From contig JAJEKV010000030.1 in NCBI GenBank assembly GCA_021234155.1, positions 8,305,890-8,369,889 on the forward strand: a stretch of DNA of 64,000 nucleotides. Direction: 5' to 3'. The notes under the pieces are model-generated. The model was not told where the DNA came from. It did not search any database and worked only from the letters and a program-made list of their open reading frames with translations. This stretch comes from Isoetes taiwanensis. Lineage: Eukaryota; Streptophyta; Lycopodiopsida; Isoetales; Isoetaceae. Shown piece by piece: positions 1 to 10,024 of the stretch. The first letter of the stretch is position 1. Every line of letters starts with the position of its first letter. A program made the position numbers and the translations under genes.

Positions 1-1635
1 TCCTTTTAGGGTATCTAGATATGGTTGGGGCAGGTGTTTTGAACAATTACTTTAGTGCCTAAGCGTCATTAAATTCCATAAATGAACTTACGTCGTCCAA
101 GGGATTATATGAATATCCCAAAGGACAGTATCATTCAAGGACCTCTCAAGAGAGGCCTCTTCTATTAAGAAGGTTATTGGTGAATTCAATCCACCATGTT
201 GTCGTAGGAATTGAAAGTCTTCTTCCCTAAGCCATGCACCAAACCTTTAAAGAGCTTCCAGCCCTTGCGGCCTTTCAAGCTAGAAATCTATCCTTGCCCG
301 CTAGGAAAGGCCACCCCTCAAGTCATGCCACACGTTTAAAAGTTGTGAAGGTAATAAATTGAACAGGGGTCCTTCATTCCTTTCCTTCTTCAATGTATCG
401 TCTAACGTTCATGATTGATTTTCATTACGCCCGCCCTATAAGTGTGTTGATTATTAATTTCAACATTGCTCATCAACTATATACGTGATACGGCATACAC
501 AATTCACCCTTTGATTGTGAGCCTTATTCCGTAGGGTCTCCAACTATTTACTCCTTCCGATACTCTTTAACACTCTTGTTGGCTTCTAAGCCACTATTAT
601 ATGCCGTATTATATAAATGTCGATGTCCTAAGGTTACACTATACGTTAGATTTTTCCTTATGTCTTTTAACCCAACATGTTGGGGGCTATGATTCAACGT
701 TGTCATACACTCGAGAAATATTAGTCATTGGGTTCTTCTGTCATGACGTCGTACCATTGTTGTGGCATTACAAATGACTTGTCATCCTTATATAAGCCAT
801 AATTATGCCTTAAGTTAGCGAGTGAGCCTTCATAAGAATTATAAGTTACCTAGAGTCATCAGGGTGCCTGCCTCGCATCTTGTAAACCTTCTAAAAATAC
901 CTACGTCTGATATAACCCGGGCAATTTTCCTACTACCCCAGCTTGTATCAATGTTCGAGCCCCATATGTTCTAACTTACACCTCCATGTAACCCATGGGG
1001 TTCACCTCTGCCTGGTCCGGGTATGGATCATGTGGGAGATCTAGTCTTCCGTTGTCTACGCAAGACACATTCGAGTTTCTAGCAGGTAATTGCTACTCAC
1101 TACCCATCCTAAAGTTGTACTATTTTTCTATTCAACCCCATCATCTTGAGCTTTATTCTATTACCGATTGACATTTATTTCAAGTGCCAACTACAACATC
1201 CTACCTTCGCATGCAACGAATTGACTATTGTCTGCACATTCCAGCCATACTCCAGACCCTTCATTGGTAAGTTTGGGGTACACTCGTCTTTCTCTCCCCA
1301 TATCACTTCATAGATTACCTCACCAAGATGTTTATCGTATGTGTACATGGTACATACGTAGTAAACATATGTCCTCATCCCACAATACCAGAGCTCTGCT
1401 CTAACTTAGCTAAAGTGTAACCTTAGTAGTTCCTTGAAACCAAACCCATTGCCTATGTACCTTTATGATGTGGCTGAGCTACCGACTTTCCAAATGGGCA
1501 GTGGCCAATTCTATATTGGAATTGTATATGCTGCCTACATTTGATAGGGTCCCCAGGTACTTCAACCATTCCTTTCGTACCTTATGGTACTCCAATCCCG
1601 TACTAAACTATGATCCCTCCCCTATGGGATTATGC
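1..1635. other. Non-genic DNA left of transposon T1
   Basis: I see no convincing gene here. The plus strand is pyrimidine-rich and every reading frame is broken by stops. The stretch runs straight into the CATA duplication that precedes T1, so it is the pre-insertion target DNA. Its composition resembles the sequence on the other side of T1 (11.7-13.8 kb), so both flanks may be one old decayed repeat split by T1, but I could not find specific protein motifs. Confidence 0.5.
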
Positions 1636-1639
1636 CATA
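1636..1639. other. Target-site duplication CATA, left of T1
   Basis: CATA precedes the left inverted repeat and recurs immediately after the right inverted repeat. The immediate flanks also share an inverted GGATTATG/CATAATCC octamer, so the target may have been partly palindromic. Confidence 0.6.
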
Positions 1640-1665
1640 GGGTGAAAGCATGTTGTAGTGGAACA
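1640..1665 (+). repeat. T1 left terminal inverted repeat
   Basis: This 26-bp arm (GGGTGAAAGCATG...) is the exact reverse complement of 11661-11686. It includes TTGTAGTGGAACA, a variant of the GTGGTG motif repeated further inside the element. Confidence 0.85.
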
Positions 1666-1800
1666 CCCTGGGTGTCCCCCCTGTCCTCCTAAAAATGTGG
1701 TGGGAGATATCAAATTTGTGGTGCGATTTTAAATGTTTGTTTGGCGCCTAGTGATGTACTGCCCGGATTCAATCATTTCCTGAACTGCAACAACCCGATT

Positions 1801-1857
1801 CCTACGCCACCCGTCCCATTCCAATTTCCTACGCCACCCGTCCCATTCCAATCTCCA
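1801..1857. repeat. 29-bp tandem duplication inside T1 left end
   Basis: A CCTACGCCACCCGTCCCATT-containing unit occurs twice head to tail. It is non-coding as far as I can see. Confidence 0.6.
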
Positions 1858-2125
1858 TAGAACCGATTTCTAAACCCCGACCCACCGCGCCTTTCACGAA
1901 GCACCACGGCTATGGCGCTTAATCCGGGTTGTGGATCAATCCGTTCATACCTTCAATCATTTAATTTGGAAGCAAATCGCCACGTAGGTAAGAGAAAGAG
2001 AACTCCGAACAAGAACGGGATCATAAAAGACGCCAAAGGAAAAGACAAAGGGAAGCTAAAGAAGAATTAGCAAAAATTGCAACAGCGAGAGGGAGGATCC
2101 CACGTAGCGGCCTCTACCGGGTCGG

Positions 2126-2707
2126 ATGGTATTAAAATTGTTATCTTCATTTCATAGCACCACTAAAGGCTTGTCTAACAGCGATAAGAAAGAGGTTTTA
2201 CTAGATTATCTGCAGGATGACACAATGGACAGCGTACTTGGCGAAGAGCTGAAAGATTTGCAAGCCAAGAGCATTGTGGTCAGCAACCTCAGGGCTTCCA
2301 TTCAACTTGTGAAGAAGTCTAACAGCAATGACAGTTTAGCAGCCAAGAGTAGTTGCCTTGCTATGGCCGTAAGAGGAAGCATTAATACCGAAAGTGCTAA
2401 TCCTGTCAGTGCTCGGGGTTTTGGTAAACTGCTGGGTGTTCATCCTAGGAATCTTACCAAAGCAAAATTGAAGAGGGAAGAGATAGATTGCAAAGGGGGG
2501 AAATGGGTTTTGTACAAAAGAGTTAGAAGAGCAGGTCATAGAACTTGTGCAGCAATTTTGGACCGAAAAAGTAGGGTCTCTCCAAATGCAAAGGATGTTA
2601 AGTTCAGAAGATTGGAACGAAATGTAAGAGAGGATCATGCCACTCACTATCTGGAAGAATCACAGGTTATTTCATTTCTTCATCTTCACCACATTTTTTA
2701 TTGTTAA
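2126..2707 (+). CDS. Putative T1-encoded protein, HTH-like, transposon-associated
   Basis: This 193-residue frame is the best coding candidate in the left part of T1. Around residues 97-115 it reads RGFGKLLGVHPRNLTKAK, which looks like a helix-turn-helix, and residues 150-178 carry RVSPNAKDVKFRR followed by EDHATHYLEESQ. I recall that combination (SPN-K-DV then H-HYLQESQ) from uncharacterised proteins scattered through repeat-rich plant and animal genomes, so a transposase or transposase partner is likely, but this is from memory. The codon after EESQ is followed by GT (CAG-GTTATT), a plausible splice donor; the last dozen residues would then be intron. Upstream, a basic frame around 2000-2110 may belong to the same gene through a frameshift. 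It lies 480 bp inside the left terminal repeat. Confidence 0.5.
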   Translation: MVLKLLSSFHSTTKGLSNSDKKEVLLDYLQDDTMDSVLGEELKDLQAKSIVVSNLRASIQLVKKSNSNDSLAAKSSCLAMAVRGSINTESANPVSARGFGKLLGVHPRNLTKAKLKREEIDCKGGKWVLYKRVRRAGHRTCAAILDRKSRVSPNAKDVKFRRLERNVREDHATHYLEESQVISFLHLHHIFYC

Positions 2708-3200
2708 TGTGGTATGTGGTTAGTGATTGCTTGTGATATGTGGTTCTTTGTGGTTAGTGATTGCTTGTGGTGTGTGGTGCCTATTAATCTTTGTGATATA
2801 TGATATGTCTTTGCTTAGTGTGGTGAGGCACGTGGTGTGAAATAAATTTGTCAATATATGCTTTGTGGTGCCTAGTGTGGTGAATAACATGGTGTAAAAT
2901 ACATCTTTGTAATATATGCTATGTGGTGCCTAGTGTGGTGAAAAATATGGTGTAAAATAAATGCTCTAAATATACGCTTTGTGGTGCCTAGTGTGGTGAA
3001 TAACATGGTGTAAAATAAATGTTGTAATATATGATATGTGGTCCCTAGTGTGATGAATAACATGGTGTGGTGTCTAGTGTGGTGCCTAGTGTGGTGCCCC
3101 GGTGTGGTGCCTAGTGTGGTTAAAAATATGGTGTAAAATAAATCTTTGTAATATATTCTATGTGGTGCCTAGTGTGGTGAATAACGAGGTGTAAGATGAA
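2690..3200 (+). repeat. Subterminal TGTGGTGCC minisatellite, left
   Basis: Units of roughly 60-65 bp built on TGTGGTGCCTAGTGTGGTGA followed by a variable ATAACATGGTGTAAAATAAAT segment recur about seven times. The same core appears in reverse complement near the right end (10.0-10.6 kb). If the splice donor at about 2668 is real, the array sits in an intron that would end at the TTGACAG acceptor near 3252. Confidence 0.8.
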
Positions 3201-3568
3201 TGTACGTAATATATGCTATGTTTAATAGAAATCTCCTTTGTTTAATTGACAGGGTGAAAGTGACACACAGAAAAATTACATTAAGGATGGATAGAATGGG
3301 ACAGAGAATCATTGGAAATCTGTCACATCAAATGCAAGGTCAATCATTCAAAAGCTGGCTGTGCAGGAAGCATTGGGGGAAAACCATAAATCTAGTTTTG
3401 CATGCAGACATTGGCTTATCACAATCCAGCTATGGCGGAAGAAAACAGAAGGAGAACATGAGCACAAACAATTTCACCAATTCAAATGCAGTCGCATCTG
3501 GTAGGACCTATACTGGAGCAAATAAACCAGGAACAGAGGCGGATATTAGAGGAGCGGAGGACCCATGA
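3200..3568 (+). CDS. Possible continuation exon of the T1 left gene (unrecognised)
   Basis: A 122-residue open frame follows the minisatellite. A polypyrimidine tract and TTGACAG near 3252 could be a splice acceptor. The product is basic and serine/asparagine-rich and shows no motif I recognise. The frame that would join the preceding ORF reaches a stop after about 17 codons, so an exon assignment needs a different phase or an error. Low confidence. Confidence 0.2.
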   Translation: MYVIYAMFNRNLLCLIDRVKVTHRKITLRMDRMGQRIIGNLSHQMQGQSFKSWLCRKHWGKTINLVLHADIGLSQSSYGGRKQKENMSTNNFTNSNAVASGRTYTGANKPGTEADIRGAEDP

Positions 3569-3648
3569 ATTCGAGGTATTCTAGGCTTAAAACATAGGTT
3601 AATTCTCGATGGGCTTAAAGAATTAGAAGCCAAGGCGATGATAGGCGG

Positions 3649-4011
3649 TTGCCTTTCTTTGTAGTAGATGTTGTTTTACACGATGATGTTGTTTACATGC
3701 GATCGGGGAGACTTAACAGAGTGCGGTGCAGCCGGCGAGGTGGTTCCGGGGTGGTGTATGATTCTGAGGATGAGTTCTCAGCTCTCCCCAGGCTTGAGGA
3801 AGCGGATATGTTCATCCAACTAAAGCAGGAAATGATCCATGCTTCAGCCATTAAAAAAGTGCTCGACAGGCCAGATGCATGGAGACACAACAACTTGAGA
3901 CAATACTTTATGAATCTGTATCATAAGTGGGAGCAGAAACGAGAAGCTCATGTTTTAGTGTTCTTTGGATTACACCAACTATTCAGCGTAAAACACTTGA
4001 TGAAGTCTTGA
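3649..4011 (+). CDS. Hypothetical 120-residue ORF in T1
   Basis: The frame encodes a mixed-charge protein with an acidic segment (YDSEDEF, about residue 40) and an aromatic C-terminal part (NLRQYFMNLYHKWEQ). It is too structured in composition to be obviously random, yet I do not recognise a family. A helical DNA-binding or dimerisation region is possible from the charge pattern. It lies downstream of the HTH-like ORF on the same strand and could be a later exon of one transposon gene. Confidence 0.25.
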   Translation: MPFFVVDVVLHDDVVYMRSGRLNRVRCSRRGGSGVVYDSEDEFSALPRLEEADMFIQLKQEMIHASAIKKVLDRPDAWRHNNLRQYFMNLYHKWEQKREAHVLVFFGLHQLFSVKHLMKS

Positions 4012-4559
4012 AGCATGCTTGGAAGAAGAAGAGTTACAGATCTCACAATGCAGGATCTGATTGAGGCCCAGTAACTGTATGTCATCTCTAATGCATTTTG
4101 ATAATACTAGAAGCTCAGGGTTATAGTTTTCCCTGATTTTTCTGCATACTTCATTTCATAAGAAGTATGAACTATTCTACCGGGTATGGTAGATTTCCAT
4201 ATGTATTTTTCTCCCTTTGAAATATAAAAACAACGTTTGCATCACCACAGCTTCACCACAGTTTTCACCACGGCTTTCACCACAGATTTCACCATAATCA
4301 GCCAGGGGCATTGACCATTTTTTGACCCGGTCAGAAAATGGAATGGCTCTCAGATCCCAAATTAGGTCCCTGAATTGATATGAAAGTATTAGGAAAATCC
4401 ACTTACTGTGGCAATTGTGTAAAGGGTACTGTATAGAAACTTTTATGAATATAAAGAAGTTTCTGTTTTGCATTCTCATTTTTATGCTTGATTCTGTAAA
4501 TTTGTACTTGAATGTTGAATGAATTCCAAGGTATAACCGGATTAAACTGAATTAAACTA

Positions 4560-4990
4560 AATTAAACTTGCACAAGGCACAGTTAGACATATGGGTGAGA
4601 TCAAAGAAAGGCACTAAGGCACTGTGGTATCATTTTTGGAAACAGCACGTGGTAAAAGCGTAATTAGAAATTTACACAAGGCACAAATTTACACAAGACA
4701 CAAAGCCATTATAAACTATTTTCTCGATTAAACAAAAGGCACAAGGCACGGATTCTGATCGGCACAAGGCCATCATATGTTAAAACAGAAGATACCAGAA
4801 TACTTGAATTAGAAATTTACATAAGGTTCAAAAAGACACAAGGCCATCATATATTCAAAAGGCACTAAGGCCATCATATATTACAAAGAGGCACTAAGGC
4901 ACAGATCACAAGGGGTGAGTTCACAAGGGGTGAGATCAAATGAAGGCACTAAGGCCTATATACCATCCGTGTTTCAAAAAAATACAAAGG
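4560..4990. repeat. Irregular AAGGCAC / GGCCATCATAT repeats
   Basis: AAGGCAC, CACAAGGCAC and AAGGCACTAAGGC motifs recur about fifteen times, with three copies of GGCCATCATAT. Spacing is irregular, so this is a degenerate cluster and not a clean satellite. No gene is visible in it. Confidence 0.6.
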
Positions 4991-5129
4991 CACAAAAGGC
5001 CTGTAGACTAACTTGATCAAAAGAAAAAAAAAGGTGGCACAGCCGGGACTTCAAGCTTCATCTGTAAGAAAAAGTGAAGAAAATTAGTTTAGAATACATA
5101 AAAGAAAGCAAAAATTTAATGCATGCATG

Positions 5130-5575
5130 CTACTTACTCTGTAGAAAATTTTGGAGTTCCAAAAAAACTTCATGTTCTTCTTCGTCTTCTACCTCTTCTT
5201 CTTCTTCTTGATTCGGTCTTAATTTCGATTCGTTATCAGAATCTTGAGAATCAAATTGATCATCAGAAGAAGCTTCATCAGAGGAATCGAAATTAGAGGA
5301 GGATTCCACCTCTTCTGAAAGCTCCGAAAGATCTTCAGAGCTTTCAGAAGAGGTGGAATGAGACTCAGAGCTCTCAGGCTCAGGGCTCTCTGAGTCTTGG
5401 GCTCGAGTTCGGGCTCCAGCAAATGGTAATTTGGCCAAGATCCTATTTCATAACTGGCCATCACCTGTGCCAAAGGAATTGAAAGCAGTTTCCGGCGCTT
5501 AGGGGAGGGAGAGCGAGAGGGAGAGGGAGAGGCAGAGCTGGAGGGAGAGCGGCAGCGGCAGCGCTTCGACATTCT
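5130..5575 (-). pseudogene. Frameshifted Arg/Ser-rich plus acidic protein in T1
   Basis: Reading on the minus strand from about 5575, the start MSKRCRCRSP leads into an SPS/RS-rich segment ending SPKRRK, a plausible nuclear-localisation stretch. A second frame then carries a strongly acidic serine/glutamate run (SSESSEDLSELSEE, then EEEEEVEDEEE) and stops at 5130. The two parts need a frameshift or a short intron near 5450 (CACAG-GTGATG could be a donor). Basic-then-acidic composition suggests a nuclear protein. Low-complexity GA repeats make any homology claim unsafe. Confidence 0.35.
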
Positions 5576-5795
5576 GTTGGAAGGAATTGGACGATGCTTC
5601 TCCTTCACGACCATAGCCTATAAAGGCTGGCGTGAAATTAATTTCGTAGGCTACGATTTTAGGATTTCGTACCATTAGCATCTTTATTCCTAAAGATTTA
5701 GTAGGCAACTAATAATAACCTCGAAAGGACCATTATTTTATTTTCTAAAAAACATTAAAAAAAATATATATATATCTATCCTGAATTGGCCATTC

Positions 5796-6350
5796 ATGAA
5801 TAGCTCCAACATGCCACCTACGATGCACCACATGATTCATCAAGGTCATGTAAAGGCTCAAGCATGCCAAGGTGGCTCAAATATGCCACCTAGGCTCCAA
5901 CATGCCAAGGTGGCTCAAACATGCCACGTAAGCTCCAACATGCCACCTACGATGCACCACATGATTCACCACATGATTCACCAAATGCACCTCATGATTC
6001 ACCACATGCACCATTTGCATCACCAAACATGTTGGTCAATGAAAGTCAAACATGTAACAAAGGTCATGTAAAGGCTCAAGCATGCCAAGGTGGCTCAAAT
6101 ATGCCACCTAGGCTCCAACATGCCAAGGTGCCACGTAAGCTCCAACATGCCACCTACGATGCACCACATGATTCACCAAATACACCTCATGATTCACCAC
6201 ATGCACCATTTGCATCACCAAACATGTTGGTCAATGAAAGTCAAACATGCCACGTAAGCTCCAACATGCCACCTACGATTCACCACATGATTCACCACAT
6301 GGTTCACCAAATGCACCACATGATTCACCACATGCACCATTTGCAACATT
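5796..6350. repeat. ATG-CACCACATGATTCAC minisatellite inside T1
   Basis: A higher-order unit of about 215 bp occurs nearly twice (from 5843 and from 6061), with a third partial copy to 6350. Within it, CACCACATGATT and CCAACATGCCA are repeated many times. Open frames across it give HDSPHDSPNAPHDS-like peptides, which reflect repeat periodicity and not a demonstrated protein. Confidence 0.75.
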
Positions 6351-6697
6351 GTCATGAATCTTTGAATACATCAATTTCTTCTGGAGATTTGAACTCCACC
6401 AGAGTGTTGCTCTGGTCAGCCAGAAAAGTCTATTGTATACAATAGTATACAACAATGTAGATTAGAGTGTCAATGAAAGAATAGGTTACAAGAATAACCT
6501 CTTTGGTTACAATAATACAAACATGTGATTACAAGTAAAGATCTATTGATCTGTCAACCTCAGCTTCATTACTACAGCAACTGTGCTTCACAACATCAAT
6601 CATCATTCTGCGCATGTTCAACAGCTCGCAACTAGAAATTGGTACACCCTCCAACAAACATATCAGGCCTCACATTGGATGAGTAATACCTTCAAAT

Positions 6698-7190
6698 TTA
6701 CGAACTCACCTTGCATTGGGATAGTATGTCCAAGTCTCGCATTACTGCAGCCACAACTTTCTTTACGAAGACACATATAGCAGGACCACACGACCAGCAA
6801 TCAGACTGAGTGGGGGAACTTGTAATTTTCTTGTGGCGCAGCTTTATGGTGCTTGGGAATTTTGTGTTTGCATCCTCAACAAAACTCATGACAGGCTCGG
6901 AGCCTTTGTACATTTCTAAATTTTGTCAAAATGGTACACACCGGGTGACATTTAACTAGTGACCTTCAAGACCTACAATGACATTGTCGGTCCAAAGCGA
7001 TAACATAACATGCCGAGAATGGTACATTCCGAAATTGCAAGTTGAGGGTGCAACAGTTTGTCCTTTGAAGCAAGCTCGTTCGACAGTAATGTGTAAATGA
7101 GCGGATCCATGAAATGGAACCTGCATTCCATGTCATGCTTGATGCGTAATTGGTGCATACACCGCCAAAGTCCAAGGTCCGGTAAAACAA
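6698..7190 (-). pseudogene. Ulp1/C48-like cysteine protease fragment
   Basis: On the minus strand the C-terminal piece reads SPTQSDCWSCGPAICVFVKK. That matches the catalytic block of the C48 (SUMO protease-like) family, where a Gln is followed five residues later by the nucleophilic Cys-Gly; both Gln and Cys are present. Upstream in other frames come VYHFDKI, like the strand before the catalytic Asp, and a segment with FMDPLIYTLLSNEL. At least two frame changes separate these pieces, and the His-Trp of the family was not found. Ulp1-like domains are known passengers of plant CACTA and Mutator-like transposons, so this is probably a captured or element-encoded copy that no longer makes a whole protein. 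Confidence 0.5.
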
Positions 7191-7560
7191 GATGATTTAA
7201 GAAACAAAAGAAGACTTCAAATCTGAGTTGTTTATATTAAATTACTAACCTCATGAAGAAATGGACTATCCTGTCACTGAACCAATCCCTACTTTTCTCC
7301 AATATTACGATTGCCTCTTGATCAAGCACAAGAGGCTCTGCGCATCCTTTAAACACTTCAAGTGGCAAGTGTTGCAGTCGGATGTGCGCTCTTAACACTG
7401 CAGTCCTCGTGCTGGTGGTGTAAGTTTACATTCAGCAAATGGAAGATCATTGAAAACCTTGAGGAACATTGAAATAGCCAAGAAATGAACAATTGAAGTA
7501 AAACTTTGTTTATATTAAAAAGTCAAGAGAGGTTACATCATATACACAATAATACTATTT

Positions 7561-8055
7561 CTAGGCTTTAGTTCTATGTTTTTTCATCATATTAATACAA
7601 ATTTGACTCTCAGTGTCAAACATATTCAGCATTTTGTTGCTTTCGACATAACTTTGCACATTCCCTACCTTCAGCAACCCCTGAAGCCAAACATTTAGAT
7701 CATTCATGAGGAAATTGCCATCTACTCTGTCAGGGCTCCAGCTGTTTGGACAGATCATGGTGTTTGGCGCATTGAGGTACCCTTTGTATCTGCTGTCATC
7801 AATGAGAAGCACGTTCTCTTTTGTGAAACCTGGAAATTCGTCGTAGACCTTTTTCAGATGCTTCAAAAAAATTGGCTTTTTACTGTTAAATAAATTTGTG
7901 TTGGTACAATGATCCTGACTCCATATGAACTTGAATTTGTCCTTGCGTTTCATCAATGCTCCCTTAACTATGACTCTCAAGTTTTGAGCCTGCAGGCTGG
8001 ACCAAAGTGCTATATGAAAATTCCGACCGCGCACCAATCTATGAACTTCGCCCAC
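7561..8055 (-). CDS. FCP1/NIF-like (HAD) phosphatase C-terminal fragment
   Basis: The 164-residue frame begins EVHRLVRGRNFHIALWSS and continues with KFIWSQDHCTNT, KKPIFLKHLKKVYDEFP, ENVLLIDDSRYKGYLNAPNT and a C-terminal helix ending YVESN. This order (motif II IALWSS, then IDDS as motif III/IV) is that of plant small CTD-phosphatase-like HAD proteins. The N-terminal catalytic DxDxT motif is not in this frame, so the enzyme is incomplete. It lies inside T1 on the strand opposite to the HTH-like ORF. I infer a host gene fragment captured by the transposon, or a domestication of the fold by the element; the minus-strand frame at 8067-8354 may be its upstream exon. Confidence 0.6.
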   Translation of the reverse strand: MGEVHRLVRGRNFHIALWSSLQAQNLRVIVKGALMKRKDKFKFIWSQDHCTNTNLFNSKKPIFLKHLKKVYDEFPGFTKENVLLIDDSRYKGYLNAPNTMICPNSWSPDRVDGNFLMNDLNVWLQGLLKVGNVQSYVESNKMLNMFDTESQICINMMKKHRTKA

Positions 8056-8066
8056 TGGTCTAGTTA

Positions 8067-8354
8067 CTACCCACTTGGTTCGTTAAGTGTGATCAACTTA
8101 ACATCATCTTCTTTGGCGGTGGGTATGGACTCACTCTTGTCATAGCTTCTACCCGTAACTCCATTGTAGTAAAAAGCAGTGGGATTGGGCTTAACCTTGT
8201 AGTCTTCGCATGGACAGAGTTGGTGCGGGGCTGGAAACTCTCGCCCGGCATCTATTCGATGCGGGGATGGAAACTTCGCCCCGAGAATGTCTTGGAGGTG
8301 TCTTTTGCTTGGAATTACGCTCTTGCTTTTTCTCCGAGACACTTCCAACTGCAA
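8067..8354 (-). CDS. Unrecognised minus-strand ORF upstream of the FCP1-like fragment
   Basis: This 95-residue frame lies directly upstream (in transcription order) of the FCP1-like fragment. Its N-terminal third is basic (SRRKSKSVIPSKRHL) and the rest contains YYNGVTGRSYDKSE. I do not see the DLNG/DxDxT phosphatase start motif in it. It may be an exon of the same gene or unrelated transposon sequence. Confidence 0.25.
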   Translation of the reverse strand: MQLEVSRRKSKSVIPSKRHLQDILGAKFPSPHRIDAGREFPAPHQLCPCEDYKVKPNPTAFYYNGVTGRSYDKSESIPTAKEDDVKLITLNEPSG

Positions 8355-8959
8355 AAATTTAATGATTCGGTAACTATATGGGTCAAATTAAAAGAAGACA
8401 TGCACAAAAGGTTGGAAGTTACCTTGTGACTTACATTCACGAAAGGATTTGTTCGAGATCATAACCCGATGCATCTGGCGATTTGGCGATTGGTGTGGAG
8501 CATGACTTAATGCATCCGTTGTCTGGCAGATTCTTGTCGGTTTGGAGCACCCTAATTGGAGCTTGACTTGATGCACCTCTTGATTTGTTGACATCTAATC
8601 GATTTGTCCAGACTTCTGAAACGATGCATCTTCCGATTTGCCCGAAGTTTCTATCGTGTCTAATGCTTTCGAAGGGGTGCGAGTGTCTTGTCCCCCTAAC
8701 TGACCACATTGTACATCTATATCTACAAAGTAGGGATGAAGAAGTAAGCTACATATCCCAATTGCATCAAACAAGACTTGGTTACCTTTGAGGGTAGAAA
8801 ATAATTCCCTTTTTGGTGTGCTAGATGGACTCACATAGTCATTGCCACCAGTATGAACAGTTAGATCTGAATTAGTAAACGGCACCATGCTCTGCAAACC
8901 TGGAATTGAATCACAATTGATTGTAACTATGCTTTGGTTTTTTTAACTAAGTTCCAGAC

Positions 8960-9243
8960 TTTTTTACTCTCTTTACGATGTTCCTGTTTTTATATATCTA
9001 AAGTGTCCCCTAAAATGAGCAAGCGATCTCATCCCAGGGGGCACTTTAGATACACAAAACAGGAGAAGCAAAAGAGACTAAGCCAGCCAGGATCTTGTTT
9101 TATGTCGGGCTTACTCCCTTTTCGAGTTTCCTGTTTGAGGTATCTAATTCGCCACCGAGTGGATGTCATGTCATCCTAGGGGCAAATTAGATACGATAAG
9201 CAAAACGAAAGGAGACTAAGCCGGGCTTACTCTCTTTTCGAGC
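8960..9243. repeat. Two consecutive foldback (hairpin) units
   Basis: Arms 8981-9020 and 9028-9064 pair (TATCTAAAGTGTCCCCT with AGGGGGCACTTTAGATA). The next arms, 9107-9163 and 9169-9222, pair too (GGGCTTACTCCCTTTTCG ... CGAAAGGAGACTAAGCC, with TATCTAATT/AATTAGATA inside). Both hairpins have related arms, so this is a duplicated foldback of about 110-120 bp. It could be a MITE or a small-RNA source. Confidence 0.7.
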
Positions 9244-9414
9244 TACCTATAAGTGCTCACCGTAAGTGCCTCAAGTAGCTTGAAGTTGCTTTTGATCCTC
9301 CCTACTCACACCTAAGGCTTGTACCCATGCTGTAGAAAATTCATGACAGCAATTCTCAATGCAACAGTGATTACAAATCCTGCAAAGTGAACGCAAATGT
9401 CAATGCGAATATAA

Positions 9415-9681
9415 TTATACTAAGCACTTCAGGAATTTTGTTATGAAGTACCTCAAGAGGCCGGCGGACATGGAAGATGGTATTGGTGATTTGCATTCGG
9501 CAATCAAAGTTAGTAGTGGTTTCCCCATCCCTTTGGAGGATCTTGCCACGCAGAATGGACAGCCACTACCATAATCTTCACCTTTTATCAAGGTGCGGAA
9601 GTAGTGGATCCAAGACAAATAAAGGAAGACGGTCCTTGCAAGACGAGAAACCTCTCTAACCTTGGTTCCAAAGACTTTCAA
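9415..9681 (-). CDS. Unrecognised minus-strand ORF in T1
   Basis: An 88-residue frame with a CPFC pair and a basic N terminus (KVREVSRLAR). It overlaps the following coiled-coil-like frame by 26 bp, so the two may be one broken gene. No family recognised. Confidence 0.2.
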   Translation of the reverse strand: MKVFGTKVREVSRLARTVFLYLSWIHYFRTLIKGEDYGSGCPFCVARSSKGMGKPLLTLIAECKSPIPSSMSAGLLRYFITKFLKCLV

Positions 9682-9910
9682 TCTTTGTTGTAATGCGCTT
9701 CCACGGCCGATGCCAGATTAAGCTCCTCAATTTTTGTCCGCTCAAGTTCGGTAATAGTTCCTTTTCAGCCTTCGTCAGATCTTGGCATATAGCCCGAATA
9801 CCGATCCCCGCACGACTTGGTTTATCCTTAATCATTCCTTCCCATTTTTTTAAATCTTTATTCATCTTCTCGGTCTGGAACTCAAGTTGTTGAACCTTCA
9901 TTTGTAGCAC
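9656..9910 (-). CDS. Short coiled-coil-like ORF in T1
   Basis: The 84-residue frame starts MLQMKVQQLEFQTEKMNKDL, a heptad-like pattern suggesting a coiled coil, and continues with IGIRAICQDLTKAEKELL. It could be an exon of the transposon's minus-strand gene. Family unknown. Confidence 0.25.
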   Translation of the reverse strand: MLQMKVQQLEFQTEKMNKDLKKWEGMIKDKPSRAGIGIRAICQDLTKAEKELLPNLSGQKLRSLIWHRPWKRITTKIESLWNQG

Positions 9911-10024
9911 CTACAGGCTTTGATCACAAGTTTGCAACCTTGCCCCTTTGAATCACCGATCTTGTAGAGTTGATCCATTTCTCTCGGTGTCTGTTGAATT
10001 CATCCGGAAAGTAATCCAAGGTTA

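Noticed and set aside
1640-1665. CACTA transposon end (TTGTAGTG contains the CACTA complement)
   Set aside because: The CACTA pentamer is not terminal and faces inward; the repeat continues outward as GGGTGAAAGC to a CATA duplication.
5796-6350. CRISPR-like alternation of repeats
   Set aside because: Repeats are irregular and nested with no constant unit and unique spacer pattern, and the DNA is eukaryotic.
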